A stretch of 64,000 nt of DNA from Nitrosomonas cryotolerans ATCC 49181 (GCF_900143275.1 NZ_FSRO01000001.1:2436116-2500115), one strand, 5' to 3'. Counted from the first letter of the stretch, positions 1 to 8,263 are shown. Notes: generated by a model from the letters alone, not told the origin. Made by a program: numbers and translations.

Positions 1-2
1 AT

Positions 3-371
3 GGCCAATGGTATGATGTTTATACTGGGAAGGTGTTTACCAGAGCAAGTGACGTGGATATTGATCATGTCGTGCCATTAGCCCATGCACACCGCCATGG
101 CGCGAGCAATTGGACAAAAGCCCAACGTAGCGCATTTGCCAATGATTTCGAAAATTTACTCGTAGTCGATGATTCAACGAATCAAGCCAAATCAGATAAA
201 GCACCCCATCAGTGGATGCCACCTCAGAAATCTTACTGGTGCGAATATGGGAACCGGTGGAAACACATCAAAACCAAATACGAGTTACGTTATGGTATCC
301 AGGAGCAGGTGGCCTTGACTGTGTTAACTACAACCTGTGAAACTTTTGCCCATATCCTAACCCTACTTTAG
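3..371 (+). CDS. HNH endonuclease family protein (DUF1524-like), C-terminal part
   Basis: The reading frame is open from the window edge, so this is the C-terminal part of a longer gene; an internal ATG at 33 is probably not the start because matching sequence (WYDVYTGKVFT) lies upstream of it. The residues DIDHVVPLAHAHRHG, followed by a region ending FANDFENLLVV and then N-x-K-x-DK, follow the pattern of the small HNH nuclease family that ends in DUF1524, where the DHVVPL histidine and downstream Asn/Lys form the ββα-metal site. Such proteins are often secreted nucleases. The N-terminus and any signal peptide lie outside the window. The last residues (LTTTCETFAHILTLL) are less typical and may be altered. 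Substrate unknown. Confidence 0.7.
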   Translation, partial: GQWYDVYTGKVFTRASDVDIDHVVPLAHAHRHGASNWTKAQRSAFANDFENLLVVDDSTNQAKSDKAPHQWMPPQKSYWCEYGNRWKHIKTKYELRYGIQEQVALTVLTTTCETFAHILTLL

Positions 372-638
372 AACATAGATAACCTAGATAACCTTGTGCG
401 TATATTAGCTATAATCTGTTCCTGATCCAAAGACATTCAACGAGAAACTGCCTGAATTAAGGTATCGTTACCATGCTGAAATTACTCAGTAAAATATCGC
501 TATATAAGAACCACGATGATTATCAGCCGAATCTGCTCCGGATATATAATATCCAGAGCAGATTCAGCCCAATCCGAAGCACCTTATCTCCGGTGATTAC
601 ACAATAAAACAATTACCACCGAATCCGAATTTAAACGG

Positions 639-845
639 CTACTCAACCGCTGTATCTTCTTTCCCGGAAGCATTACATCCATCGATAAATGCTTGTCGCT
701 CAGCTTCGCTACTAAAATGTGGCAACACTTTTTCCATTCCTGAAGGTGAACAATTGATTGTACTTGGTTCTGGAACCTCACTGCCACAGCCAATCAAAGC
801 AATACTGAGACCGACAGTCAACACCATATATTTATTAACATTCAT
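639..845 (-). CDS. Small predicted lipoprotein, 68 aa
   Basis: The 68-residue product begins with a basic N-terminus and a hydrophobic stretch ending in the lipobox LIGC, placing the lipidated cysteine at residue 20. The mature part is short (about 48 residues), acidic, and contains two further cysteines (NCSPSG and DGCNASG), which could form a disulfide in the periplasm. I do not recognise a family. It stands alone between the HNH nuclease tail and a broken IS3 element. The lipoprotein signal is the main support that this is a real gene; an overlapping reading frame at 584-793 lacks any such feature. Function not assigned. Confidence 0.6.
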   Translation of the reverse strand: MNVNKYMVLTVGLSIALIGCGSEVPEPSTINCSPSGMEKVLPHFSSEAERQAFIDGCNASGKEDTAVE

Positions 846-1074
846 TTGAAATTTTCCTTCTAAAAAACCATCAATAATGCTTTATCTATACCGCCAATTT
901 CTCAATAACTCGGTATAAACTTAAGCATATACGCCTAAGCAACTGATTTTACCTGCATCCTCACCACCTTAGCAAACCGGCATTAGCGTCAGTTGAGAAT
1001 TGTCTGAAGTGGTACTGAAGTGGCCCCCATTAACTAGACAACCTGAAGATTCCAACATGGCTGGTTAATCAAGC

Positions 1075-1680
1075 TCAGGTAGTTTGAGGAATTGCATACT
1101 TTTGATAGTAAACTTCATCTGGTGTTAGATCATCAAGACTTTGATGAAAACGTTCCTGATTGCACCAGTTGAACCAAACATTTAAACTTTTTCTTACCTC
1201 CTTTAGATTGTTGAATTCCCGAGTATATAAGTGTTCGTATTTGACTGTACGCCATAGTCGTTCAACAAAAATATTGTCATAGTAGCAGCCCTTGCCATCC
1301 ATTCTGATCTGTATACCATTGGTTTCTAGCATTGATGTAAATACCTCACTGGTAAACTGCACACCCTGATCACTATTCATGATTTTCGGACAGCCATGAT
1401 CCTGGATGGCAGCTCCCAAAACCTGGACACAGAAGTCAGCGTCCAGTGTGTTGGATAAGCGCCAGCTCAGTACTTTACGCGAATGCCAGTCCATAATAAC
1501 AACAAGATAGCCCAAAACCTTTAAGGATACTTCTTGTGCTGCTTGGCCGGAATACTAGTTTTGGGCTTTGGTGCTGCGCTAATAATGCCCAGCATCTTCA
1601 TCATTGAAATTGCTTTCTTGCAGCCTATCATCATTCCCTGGCGCCTGAACCACGTGGCATAACTGCGTGAACCATACTGA
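1075..1680 (-). pseudogene. IS3-family transposase OrfB remnant, deleted
   Basis: Positions 1075-1515 encode the C-terminal half of an IS3-type integrase core: MDWHSRKVLSW, NSDQGVQFTSEVF with the second catalytic Asp, and NIFVERLWRTVKYE with the catalytic Glu. Further upstream on the same strand, 1516-1680 encodes the preceding helix-turn-helix part (QYGSRSYATWFRRQGMMIG to IPAKQHKKYP). Between KKYP and GYLVVIMDW a stretch of about 25-30 residues that normally carries the first catalytic Asp (W-x-x-DIT) is missing, and a stop codon and frame change mark the join. OrfA is absent. The element is therefore dead. A possible element end lies near 1008-1045 (GAAGTGGCCCCC). Confidence 0.8.
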
Positions 1681-1765
1681 CACCATTGAACAGATTGCAG
1701 ACGAATTTGGGTTGCATTACGCGACAGTTAGTCGAGTTATCAAAAAAACAGAGGGAAATCAGCGT
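1679..1765 (+). pseudogene. Helix-turn-helix tail of a transposase-like protein, fragment
   Basis: Immediately next to the truncated IS3 fragment, the plus strand encodes TIEQIADEFGLHYATVSRVI, a helix-turn-helix that matches the C-terminal tail often found on REP-associated (Y1) transposases of the IS200-like group (pattern IAxxFGxHYSTVSRxI). Nothing of the catalytic domain is present upstream because the IS3 remnant abuts directly at about 1680. After about residue 30 the frame drifts into unrelated sequence. It is a short relic, not a functional gene; the family name is an inference from the helix-turn-helix alone. Confidence 0.45.
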
Positions 1766-1830
1766 GCTTCTGCAAGATCTAATCCTCTCTGCTTTTTCAA
1801 ATTTGTACGGTGTATTTTCTCGTTTGCCAT

Positions 1831-1859
1831 AAAAAACCCCAGGATGTGCTGAGGTTTTT
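1831..1859 (-). terminator. Intrinsic terminator (bidirectional)
   Basis: An 11-bp stem (AAAAACCCCAG pairing with CTGAGGTTTTT, one G·U pair) closes a six-base loop and has A/T runs on both sides, so it can stop transcription in either direction. It lies just past the 3' end of the PEP-CTERM fragment on the minus strand, separated from it by the MITE, and was probably that gene's original terminator. Confidence 0.6.
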
Positions 1860-1891
1860 AGAAAGATGGGGATAGCTGTATTAAGCTATTT

Positions 1892-2001
1892 AAGACCGCT
1901 GCATAACTGTGTTTTTGAGCTTTTCTGATTACCTGTAGCATTGATAAATCAAACACTTAAAACCTTGTCCAGCCCGAGATAACCAGTTATGCAGCGGTCT
2001 T
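1892..2001. mobile_element. MITE copy 1 (110 bp, 18-bp perfect TIRs, 5-bp TSD)
   Basis: The element starts AAGACCGCTGCATAACTG and ends with its exact reverse complement. It is flanked on both sides by TATTT (1887-1891 and 2002-2006), a clean 5-bp target-site duplication. The 74-bp interior has no coding capacity. A second copy at 50975-51085 is about 95% identical and has a different target duplication, so both moved independently. No transposase with these ends is present in the window. The right end supplies the last four codons and stop of the PEP-CTERM gene fragment. Confidence 0.9.
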
Positions 2002-2385
2002 TATTTTCTGTTTTCTTCTCCGTGAAAAGGAAAATCCGGCCAGCCCAAATCCCAATAAAGCAATACTTGCTGGTTCTGGAACCGCGTTGGTGTTAGATGC
2101 GATAACATTGGTGACAAAATCACCAGATATATCAAATGCATATGCTGAAGTTCGTTGGCTACCACTAACATCCATAAAACCAGTTACGCCAGCACCACTC
2201 CAAATCCCCGCAAATAAATCACCAGATATGTGGTCATTGTCAAATTGCGTAAGAACAGCAGTATAAGAATCTACTCCCAGTGCCAAGGACAATAAAGCAT
2301 CCCAGCTGAATCCTGATGATGCTGAGACGATCGACGAATCATCATCATTAGATGCAACTAAATTACCACTGGAGTTGATTGACAT
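1987..2385 (-). pseudogene. PEP-CTERM sorting-domain protein, 5'-truncated by IS605
   Basis: The C-terminus shows a canonical PEP-CTERM sorting signal: VPEP, a hydrophobic segment (ASIALLGFGLAGFSF) and a basic RRRK tail. Such proteins are cut by an exosortase in the inner membrane and usually end up in extracellular polymer. The N-terminal signal peptide is missing: the frame begins at the end of an IS200/IS605 element, and the only ATG (ATGTCA at 2385) belongs to the transposon's right end. The original C-terminus is also altered, because the last residues KTAA and the stop codon come from the MITE at 1892-2001. The remaining middle part (LTQFDNDHISGDLFAGIW) looks like a secreted, aspartate-rich protein. 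The 5' half was not found in the window. Confidence 0.8.
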
Positions 2386-2387
2386 CC

Positions 2388-2409
2388 TCCCCTTCCTAAA
2401 CGAAGGGGA
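2388..2409 (-). repeat. IS605 right-end hairpin (tnpB side)
   Basis: A 7-bp perfect stem, CCCCTTC with GAAGGGG, encloses a six-base loop and sits 15 bp beyond the tnpB stop codon. In IS200/IS605 elements this is the hairpin recognised by TnpA, and it also lies within the ωRNA (reRNA) scaffold that TnpB uses. Sequence immediately outward on the minus strand would act as the RNA guide. Confidence 0.65.
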
Positions 2410-2423
2410 TTCCTAGCGACTTA

Positions 2424-3656
2424 TTAAGCCGTTAAGAGTAGGTTTGTATTGCTACTGCCTACTGGTTCCTGCTTCTTAGACGAAACTAACGTTTCAACTC
2501 CACAGGCTAACAAGCGATGTCCTCGCTCAAGTACATTCAAGGCACCTACCAAGTCGGCATTGGCTTTAAATCCACATTCTGTACATTCAAAAGCACTTTG
2601 GCTTTTGCGATTGTCACGACTAACATGTTGACATCTAGGGCAGGTTTGAGAGGTGTATTGAGGGTTTACCTTCAATACATCCCCGCCTGAACAAGCCTGT
2701 TTATACTCCAAGAACGAAACGAACATTCCCCATCCTTGGTCAAGAATGGATTTGTTTAGACCCGATTTCGCTTTGACGTTTTTACCATGCTTTTCAACAC
2801 TGCCCTTGGCACTCTTAGACATGTTTCCTATCTTTAAATTCTCAACTACGACCATTGCGTGATTTTTGCTGATTTCGGTTGAGGTTTTGTGTAAGAAGTC
2901 TAAACGAGCATTGGCAATACGCTCATGCAGTCGGGTAATGATTTGTTTCTGCTTTTTCCAGTTAGCAGAGAAACGGACTTTTTTAGACAGCTTACGCTGT
3001 TCAAAAGCCAGTTTCTTTGATAACTTTCTGAAACTGTTTAAAGGTTCTACGTATGAGCCGTCTGACAAGGTTGCAAAGCGGGTAACGCCCATATCAACAC
3101 CAATCATACTGGTTGAGCTATGACGCTTTAGCTCGGTCTCGTACTCAGTCTGAATCGACACGTACCAATAACCGCCTTTACGGGAAATCGTCATATTTTT
3201 AACGTCACCAATGACTTGGCGTGAATTACGATATTTCACCCAACCGATTTTAGGCAAGAACACTTTGCTAGACTCTTGCTCCAGCTTAAATCCTTGTGGA
3301 TAACGGAAGCTGTCACTCAAACCTTTTTTCTTGAATTTTGGAATCCGTTTTAAAGGCTGTTTTTTATCAAAACCGTCTTTGAACGCTTTTTCTAAGTTTT
3401 TTAAGGCTTGTTGCAACGGTTGAGAATGAACGGTTTTTAGAAATCCATAATCTTCTGAGTATTTCCATAGCTTTAGCCAAAATGACAACTCGTTGTACCA
3501 AAGCAATGGCTGTTTCTGCTCTAATCTGAACAGATTCATTGCTAAGGCTTTATTCCAAACAAACCGATTAGCACCTACAAACTCAACCATCTTCTGTACT
3601 TGGTCAGAATTTGGATTGAGTCGAGATTTAAAGGCTTTGCGTATAATCTGCTTCAT
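2424..3656 (-). CDS. tnpB: TnpB RNA-guided nuclease of IS605 family
   Basis: TnpB is the RNA-guided, RuvC-like DNA nuclease of IS200/IS605 transposons and the ancestor of Cas12. The start is placed at the ATG giving MKQIIRKAFKSRLNP (410 aa); a longer frame to 3746 adds residues that overlap tnpA and match nothing. The catalytic triad is complete: Asp in IGVDMGVTRFATL, Glu in VVVENLKIG, and Asp in KANADLVGALN. A four-cysteine zinc ribbon (CPRC...CTEC) lies between the second and third catalytic residues as in active family members. No stop or frameshift is seen. The partner tnpA is inactivated, so tnpB survives without a working transposase, at least in cis. Product length is typical of the family. 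Confidence 0.88.
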   Translation of the reverse strand: MKQIIRKAFKSRLNPNSDQVQKMVEFVGANRFVWNKALAMNLFRLEQKQPLLWYNELSFWLKLWKYSEDYGFLKTVHSQPLQQALKNLEKAFKDGFDKKQPLKRIPKFKKKGLSDSFRYPQGFKLEQESSKVFLPKIGWVKYRNSRQVIGDVKNMTISRKGGYWYVSIQTEYETELKRHSSTSMIGVDMGVTRFATLSDGSYVEPLNSFRKLSKKLAFEQRKLSKKVRFSANWKKQKQIITRLHERIANARLDFLHKTSTEISKNHAMVVVENLKIGNMSKSAKGSVEKHGKNVKAKSGLNKSILDQGWGMFVSFLEYKQACSGGDVLKVNPQYTSQTCPRCQHVSRDNRKSQSAFECTECGFKANADLVGALNVLERGHRLLACGVETLVSSKKQEPVGSSNTNLLLTA

Positions 3657-3686
3657 GGTTATAATTATACAAAAAGGAATTGGTCT

Positions 3687-4103
3687 ATGCAAGTTAATAA
3701 CGATGTAAGAACAGGAATACATTGCGTTTTTAATCTTCATGTTCATTTGGTCTTTGTAACAAAATACCGTAGAGATGTTTTCTCCGGAAGGGTATTAATT
3801 GATTTGGAAGAAATATTTAAAAACGTGTGTTTGGATTTTGAAGCAGAATTGGTGGAATTTAACGGTGAGCATGATCATATTCACCTTTTAGTTAACTATC
3901 CACCAAAAATTGCTATTTCTAACTTGGTAAATAGTTTGAAAGGCGTTTCAAGCCGACTTATTCGCAAAAAGAATTATCCCGAAATTAAAAATAAGCTTTA
4001 GGGTAATATGCTTTGGAGTCCAAGCTATTTTGCGGGTAGTTGTGGTGGAGCACCACTCTCGATTATTAAGCAATATATTGAACAACAGCAAAGACCGCAT
4101 TAA
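3687..4103 (+). pseudogene. tnpA: IS200-type Y1 transposase TnpA with in-frame amber stop
   Basis: TnpA is a HUH single-strand transposase acting as a dimer. The first 104 residues read normally from ATG at 3687, including the HUH metal site in EHDHIHLLV. At 3999-4001 a TAG occurs where the family has a Trp codon (KLWGNMLWSPSYF), and the frame then continues intact as GNMLWSPSYFAGSC to QYIEQQQRPH with a normal TAA at 4101. The catalytic tyrosine is in KQYIEQQ, downstream of the amber codon, so the truncated product cannot cut DNA unless the stop is suppressed. A single base change (TGG to TAG) explains the loss, which suggests that it is recent. Confidence 0.85.
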
Positions 4104-4157
4104 ACAGGCTTCGCCTGTGCGCTTATATCTCCGCCCTGAAGGACGAAGTTTTACGCG

Positions 4158-5086
4158 CTATTTGATAAAACGATCTGGCTCATTTGTCCAGATTTTGCAG
4201 ATGTATTCATAGGGCGTTAGGCCCTTGAGAGTTTTTAGTCTTTTGGCGAAGTTTAAGCCATCACAAAGCTATGGAGATGGGCCTTCAACTGATCGTGTGA
4301 GTCGTAATAGTACCGTTTTACAGTTGCATCCTTGATGGTTTGATTCATGCGTTCGACCTGACCATTGGTCCAGGGATGGTTGGGTTTGGTGAGACGGCGC
4401 TCGATGCCGTTGATCTGACAACACATATCGAACATATGCGTTACATACTGAGCCGTTGGCCCATTTCGATAACGCGCCGGGAACGTAAACTGGATACCGT
4501 TATCAGTCAGGATTGTATGGATCTTGTAGGGAACAGTCTCGATCACGGCCTTCAAGAAGGCGGTTGCCGTGTCGCGGTTGGCTTTGTTCTGGAGTTGAAC
4601 AAAAACAAACTTTGATGTCCGGTCAATGGCTACAAAAAGATAGAGTTTACCTTCCTTCGTACGAACTTCGGCAATATCAATATGGAAGTAGCCAATTGGA
4701 TAGGTATTAAACTTTTTCTTTGGCTTGTCACCATCAACATCCGGCAACCGACTGATGCCATGCCGTTGAAAGCAGCGATGCAGGCTTGAGCGGGTTGAAT
4801 GCGGAATGCTTGGTTGCAGGGCATATAGACAATCATCCAGCGGTAGAAGCGTATGTTTGCGAAACGCCACAACAGCGGCCTCTTCTTCCAGACTTAAAAC
4901 GGTCGAGTGCGACTCTTTGGGGCCCATCGGTGCATCGTGGGTGAATTCCCGCTTCCGCCACTTCGCTACCGTTTTTGGATTAATCCCATGCCGCTTGGCC
5001 AGAACATTCAGACTCTCTTGACTATATTGTATCGCTCGACGCACCGCCGCTGTCGTGCGGGCGCTTCCGTGTAATATCTGTCCCAT
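4158..5086 (-). pseudogene. IS481-family transposase, frameshifted and 3'-truncated
   Basis: The start at 5086 opens a 277-codon frame with a helix-turn-helix (LAKRHGINPKTVAKWRKR) and a DDE integrase core: Asp in YFHIDIAEV, Asp in TILTDNGIQF, and Glu in TNGQVERMNQTIK. The frame stops at 4255 right after HSFVMA. One lost base restores the usual continuation in the next frame: NFAKRLKTLKGLTPYEYI and CKIWTNEPDRFIK down to 4158. The expected last residues after RFI are missing because an IS605 element begins there. The element's other end probably lies near 5150 (TGTCTTAGATG read on the minus strand). It is therefore doubly broken. Confidence 0.85.
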
Positions 5087-5195
5087 AAATCATCCCTCCG
5101 TAGTTGGTTATATGTTACACCAGCACACCGTGGGACTAAACATCTAAGACATATAACCATGCCTTTAAACATACCAACTACACGCTTCATAAAAC

Positions 5196-5232
5196 AAAAA
5201 GCACTTAGTCAAAAATGATCTAAGTGCTTTTT
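5196..5232 (-). terminator. Intrinsic terminator after the tRNA pair
   Basis: A perfect 13-bp stem (AAAAAGCACTTAG with CTAAGTGCTTTTT) encloses an 11-base loop and is flanked by A/T runs. It starts six bases beyond the 3' CCA of tRNA-Phe and fits as terminator of the minus-strand tRNA transcript. Confidence 0.85.
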
Positions 5233-5237
5233 TTATC

Positions 5238-5313
<76 letters not shown>

Positions 5314-5366
5314 TTAAGCATTGCATTATTAGTTAGATTAATGCAGTAAGTCATTGATTACGCTTG

Positions 5367-5443
5367 TGGTGCGCCCGGCAGGATTCGAACCCACGACCCC
5401 TTGGTTCGTAGCCAAGTACTCTATCCAACTGAGCTACGGGCGC
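5367..5443 (-). tRNA. tRNA-Arg (ACG)
   Basis: A 77-nt cloverleaf on the minus strand has a GCGCCCG/CGGGCGC acceptor stem, D-arm GCTCAGTTGGATAGAGT, anticodon loop CTACGAA (anticodon ACG, read as ICG after deamination), T-arm with GGGTTCGAATCC and encoded CCA. It is the first gene of the tRNA-Arg/tRNA-Phe transcript. Confidence 0.97.
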
Positions 5444-5494
5444 TAAGCATAACCTGATCTAATTTTTCAGCAAGTCATCTAATTAACAGACGAG

Positions 5495-5500
5495 ATTATA
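5495..5500 (-). promoter_or_regulatory. Probable -10 box of the tRNA-Arg/tRNA-Phe promoter
   Basis: The minus strand reads TATAAT here, a perfect -10 element, about 52 bp before the tRNA-Arg 5' end. No convincing -35 hexamer is seen at the right spacing; the preceding bases are T-rich. Placement is inference from the consensus match only. Confidence 0.45.
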
Positions 5501-5843
5501 TCAGACTGAAGTAAAAAGCGGGATTCGAACTTTCTTTATTTTTTACTATACGCTTATTAATTATAATTAAGCGTACAGAATCCTTTTCTTTCCACACGTT
5601 CAAGCTGTATTCAACAATCATTCTACGTCATCTACGATCTAGACATAGCTGCAAACTGATTTCGGAGGCGATAATGGTGTATTTAAGGCCATTTGTCAAG
5701 AAAAAGTCATTAAATTAGCAATTTCTATCTCGAGCGATTAAATTATTTTCCTTTAAAACTCCTAATCAATACACTCAGGTTTCTTCTGGTTCCGAGTTTT
5801 CCTTTAATTTTGCTCTCGTTTCATCCTGAAATAAAATATTCTT
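5501..5843. other. Intergenic space, no gene seen
   Basis: No open frame or RNA gene is supported. At about 5518-5530 the plus strand has GCGGGATTCGAAC, which reads on the minus strand as a tRNA T-arm, but no cloverleaf surrounds it. The rest is AT-rich spacer between the tRNA operon and the 3' end of aroC. Confidence 0.6.
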
Positions 5844-6947
5844 CTAATAGCTGCTGTTGCCGGGAATTCTGGGCGTTGTGCACACCACATCCGCATTTTG
5901 CGCACGATGCCGTAACGCATGATCCATTAATACCAACGCCAACATGGCCTCGGCTATCGGTGTTGCGCGAATACCCACACACGGATCATGCCGGCCGTGC
6001 GTTTCTACAATTACAGGCTGACCGCTCTTGTCAATCGAACGGCGTTCCAAACGAATACTGGATGTCGGTTTAATCGCAATATTAGCAGTAATCGCCTGAC
6101 CGGTAGAGATACCGCCCAGTATGCCTCCCGCATTGTTGCTCAAAAATCCGGCTGGTGTCATTTCGTCTGAGTGCTCGGTTCCTTTTTGCATAACACAGGC
6201 AAATCCCGCACCGATTTCCACACCTTTCACTGCATTAATCGTCATCATGGCATAGGCAATTTCTGCATCAAGTCTGTCATATACTGGCTCCCCCCAACCC
6301 ACCGGGACGCCTTCAGCGATAACACTGATTTTTGCACCTACTGAATCGCCGGATTTACGCAACTTGTCCATAAACGCTTCCAACTCAGGGACACAGTCGA
6401 TATCAGCCGCAAAAAATGGATTCTGATTCACCATATCCCATTGCCTAAATGGAATCACAATAGGCCCCAACTGTGCCATATAGCCACGTATTTTTATGCC
6501 AAATTTTTCATACAACCATTTTTTAGCAATCGCCGCTGCTGCTACCCGCACGGCCGTTTCACGAGCAGAAGATCGCCCGCCACCACGATAGTCCCGTATC
6601 CCATATTTCTGCCAATAAACGTAGTCAGCATGCCCGGGGCGAAAAACATCCATGATTTTACTGTAATCTTTACTGCGCTGATCTTCATTACGAATCAACA
6701 GCGCTATCGGCGTGCCCGTTGTTTTACCTTCGAAGATACCCGAAAGAACCTCTACCGTATCGGATTCGCGGCGCTGCGTCACATGGCGAGAAGTTCCGGG
6801 TTTACGTCTATCCAATTCCAGCTGAATATCTTCAACAGATAATTCCAATCCTGGCGGACAGCCATCCACTACACAACCAATCGCAGGGCCGTGTGATTCA
6901 CCGAAAGAAGTGACACTAAAGATTTCACCGAACGTATTACCCGACAT
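5844..6947 (-). CDS. aroC: Chorismate synthase
   Basis: AroC performs the last shikimate-pathway step, 1,4-elimination of phosphate from EPSP to give chorismate for aromatic amino acids, folate and quinones; it needs reduced FMN. The 367-residue product has the family signatures [16 protein letters not shown] near the N-terminus, [14 protein letters not shown], the glycine-rich [23 protein letters not shown] segment (here [19 protein letters not shown]), and [17 protein letters not shown] near the C-terminus. Length is typical of the bacterial enzyme. It stands alone on the minus strand, divergent from hemF across a 299-bp spacer that should hold both promoters. The last about 20 residues are divergent, which is common in this family. 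Confidence 0.97.
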   Translation of the reverse strand: MSGNTFGEIFSVTSFGESHGPAIGCVVDGCPPGLELSVEDIQLELDRRKPGTSRHVTQRRESDTVEVLSGIFEGKTTGTPIALLIRNEDQRSKDYSKIMDVFRPGHADYVYWQKYGIRDYRGGGRSSARETAVRVAAAAIAKKWLYEKFGIKIRGYMAQLGPIVIPFRQWDMVNQNPFFAADIDCVPELEAFMDKLRKSGDSVGAKISVIAEGVPVGWGEPVYDRLDAEIAYAMMTINAVKGVEIGAGFACVMQKGTEHSDEMTPAGFLSNNAGGILGGISTGQAITANIAIKPTSSIRLERRSIDKSGQPVIVETHGRHDPCVGIRATPIAEAMLALVLMDHALRHRAQNADVVCTTPRIPGNSSY

Positions 6948-7246
6948 GCTCTTTTTCTCATTAAACTAATCTGGTGAGTCTAACATATGAACGCCCGCTT
7001 TTCCTGATCCTGTCCAAGCCCGAGTTTGATGATCGAGTCTGCATTTCGAATGAAGTTCTTTCAGAGAATTGCATCGATAGGTAAAATATACCCTTTCATA
7101 CCAAACAAGAAAAGCCATAAGCATTTTGGATAAACATTGTCATAATCTCTTTTAACGAATCAAAAGTTTTGCAAATTACCGGTCTGCGGTGATAGACAGA
7201 CGCATTTCATATCATAAAATATATCGTATCAAAATTTGGAGTTTGA

Positions 7247-8143
7247 ATGAATTCAACGCATGTAAAAGAATTTTTAAAGCAGTTACAGGAAAATATCGTT
7301 AAAGAATTAGAACAAATTGATGGCAAATCTTTTTACCACGATCAGTGGGAACGTTCAGAAGGCGGCGGTGGAATCAGCTGCGTCATAGAACAAGGTAATG
7401 TTTTTGAACGTGGCGGCGTTAATTTCTCTTATGTATTCGGTGGTGGATTACCTGCATCTGCTACAGCAGCACGGCCTGAATTATCCGGACGTTCATTTGA
7501 AGCAATGGGGGTATCACTAGTACTCCATCCACGCAATCCGTACGCACCCACCGTCCATATGAATGTACGTTTTCTGGAGGCCCATAAAGCAGGTACTGAT
7601 CCTATCTGGTGGTTTGGTGGCGGCATGGACTTAACGCCTTATTATGGCTATACGGAGGATGCCATACATTTCCATCAAACATGCAGGAATGCGCTCCAAC
7701 CTTTTGGAGATGATTATTACCCACGCTATAAGAAATGGTGCGATGAATACTTCTATTTGAAACATCGTCAGGAACCACGGGGAATTGGCGGTATTTTTTT
7801 TGATGATCTTAATCAACCTGACTTTAATACCTGCTTCAATCTGACCAAAAGTGTAGGCGAACATTTACTCGCTGCTTATACGCCCATACTGACACGACGT
7901 CTGAACATTCCTTTTGGCGAACGTGAGCATGATTTTCAGGCATATCGACGTGGACGCTATGTTGAATTCAACCTGGTATGGGACCGGGGAACATTATTCG
8001 GATTACAATCCGGTGGGCGAACCGAATCCATTCTCATGTCTCTACCGCCCACGGTCAAGTGGCGTTATGACTGGAAACCGCAAGCCGGGAGTGCTGAAGA
8101 GAAACTCTACACCGATTTCTTAATCGGCAAGGACTGGATATAG
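7247..8143 (+). CDS. hemF: Oxygen-dependent coproporphyrinogen III oxidase
   Basis: HemF oxidatively decarboxylates coproporphyrinogen III to protoporphyrinogen IX with O2 in heme biosynthesis, in the cytoplasm. The 298-aa protein shows the family hallmarks: [47 protein letters not shown], HHxx-like DAIHFHQTC, and [20 protein letters not shown] with the C-terminal [13 protein letters not shown]. The ATG at 7247 has a GGAG ribosome site seven bases upstream. A demand for heme fits an ammonia oxidiser rich in cytochromes c. The aerobic enzyme also matches an obligately oxygen-using lifestyle; the window also carries hemW, which is not a substitute for it. Confidence 0.97.
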   Translation: MNSTHVKEFLKQLQENIVKELEQIDGKSFYHDQWERSEGGGGISCVIEQGNVFERGGVNFSYVFGGGLPASATAARPELSGRSFEAMGVSLVLHPRNPYAPTVHMNVRFLEAHKAGTDPIWWFGGGMDLTPYYGYTEDAIHFHQTCRNALQPFGDDYYPRYKKWCDEYFYLKHRQEPRGIGGIFFDDLNQPDFNTCFNLTKSVGEHLLAAYTPILTRRLNIPFGEREHDFQAYRRGRYVEFNLVWDRGTLFGLQSGGRTESILMSLPPTVKWRYDWKPQAGSAEEKLYTDFLIGKDWI

Positions 8144-8239
8144 TCGATTTCAATTTAGCAGGATGAACTCGAGTATACCGCCAGACAACAGAATGATGAA
8201 TAGCGCGGTCATTTACCCGTAAGTAGCCTCACACCCGTG

Positions 8240-8263
8240 CCAGGCCATCCTAGCATGGCCTGG
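8240..8263. terminator. Hairpin between hemF and rsmA
   Basis: A perfect 9-bp stem, CCAGGCCAT with ATGGCCTGG, closes a six-base loop in the space between the convergent 3' ends of hemF and rsmA. There is no T-run on either side, so it may be a factor-assisted terminator or an RNA 3'-end stabiliser. Confidence 0.45.

Larger units (their letters stand above)
2379..4157. mobile_element. IS200/IS605-family element (divergent tnpA/tnpB)
   Basis: The element contains tnpB on the minus strand and tnpA on the plus strand, with 30 bp between the two start codons. Both ends carry subterminal hairpins as expected for single-strand transposition: CCCCTTC-loop-GAAGGGG at 2389-2408 on the tnpB side, and an ACAGGC-TTC-GCCTGT hairpin plus an imperfect GGCGGAG-type hairpin around 4104-4150 on the tnpA side. 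There are no inverted terminal repeats or target duplications, also as expected. Boundaries are approximate. The left flank is a PEP-CTERM gene, the right flank is the truncated 3' end of an IS481 transposase, so the two flanks no longer belong together. Confidence 0.8.

Noticed and set aside
584..793. 69-codon minus-strand frame overlapping the lipoprotein gene
   Set aside because: The overlapping frame at 639-845 has a clear lipoprotein signal; this one has none.
5513..5535. Third tRNA suggested by a T-arm-like GCGGGATTCGAAC
   Set aside because: No acceptor, D or anticodon arm can be folded around it.
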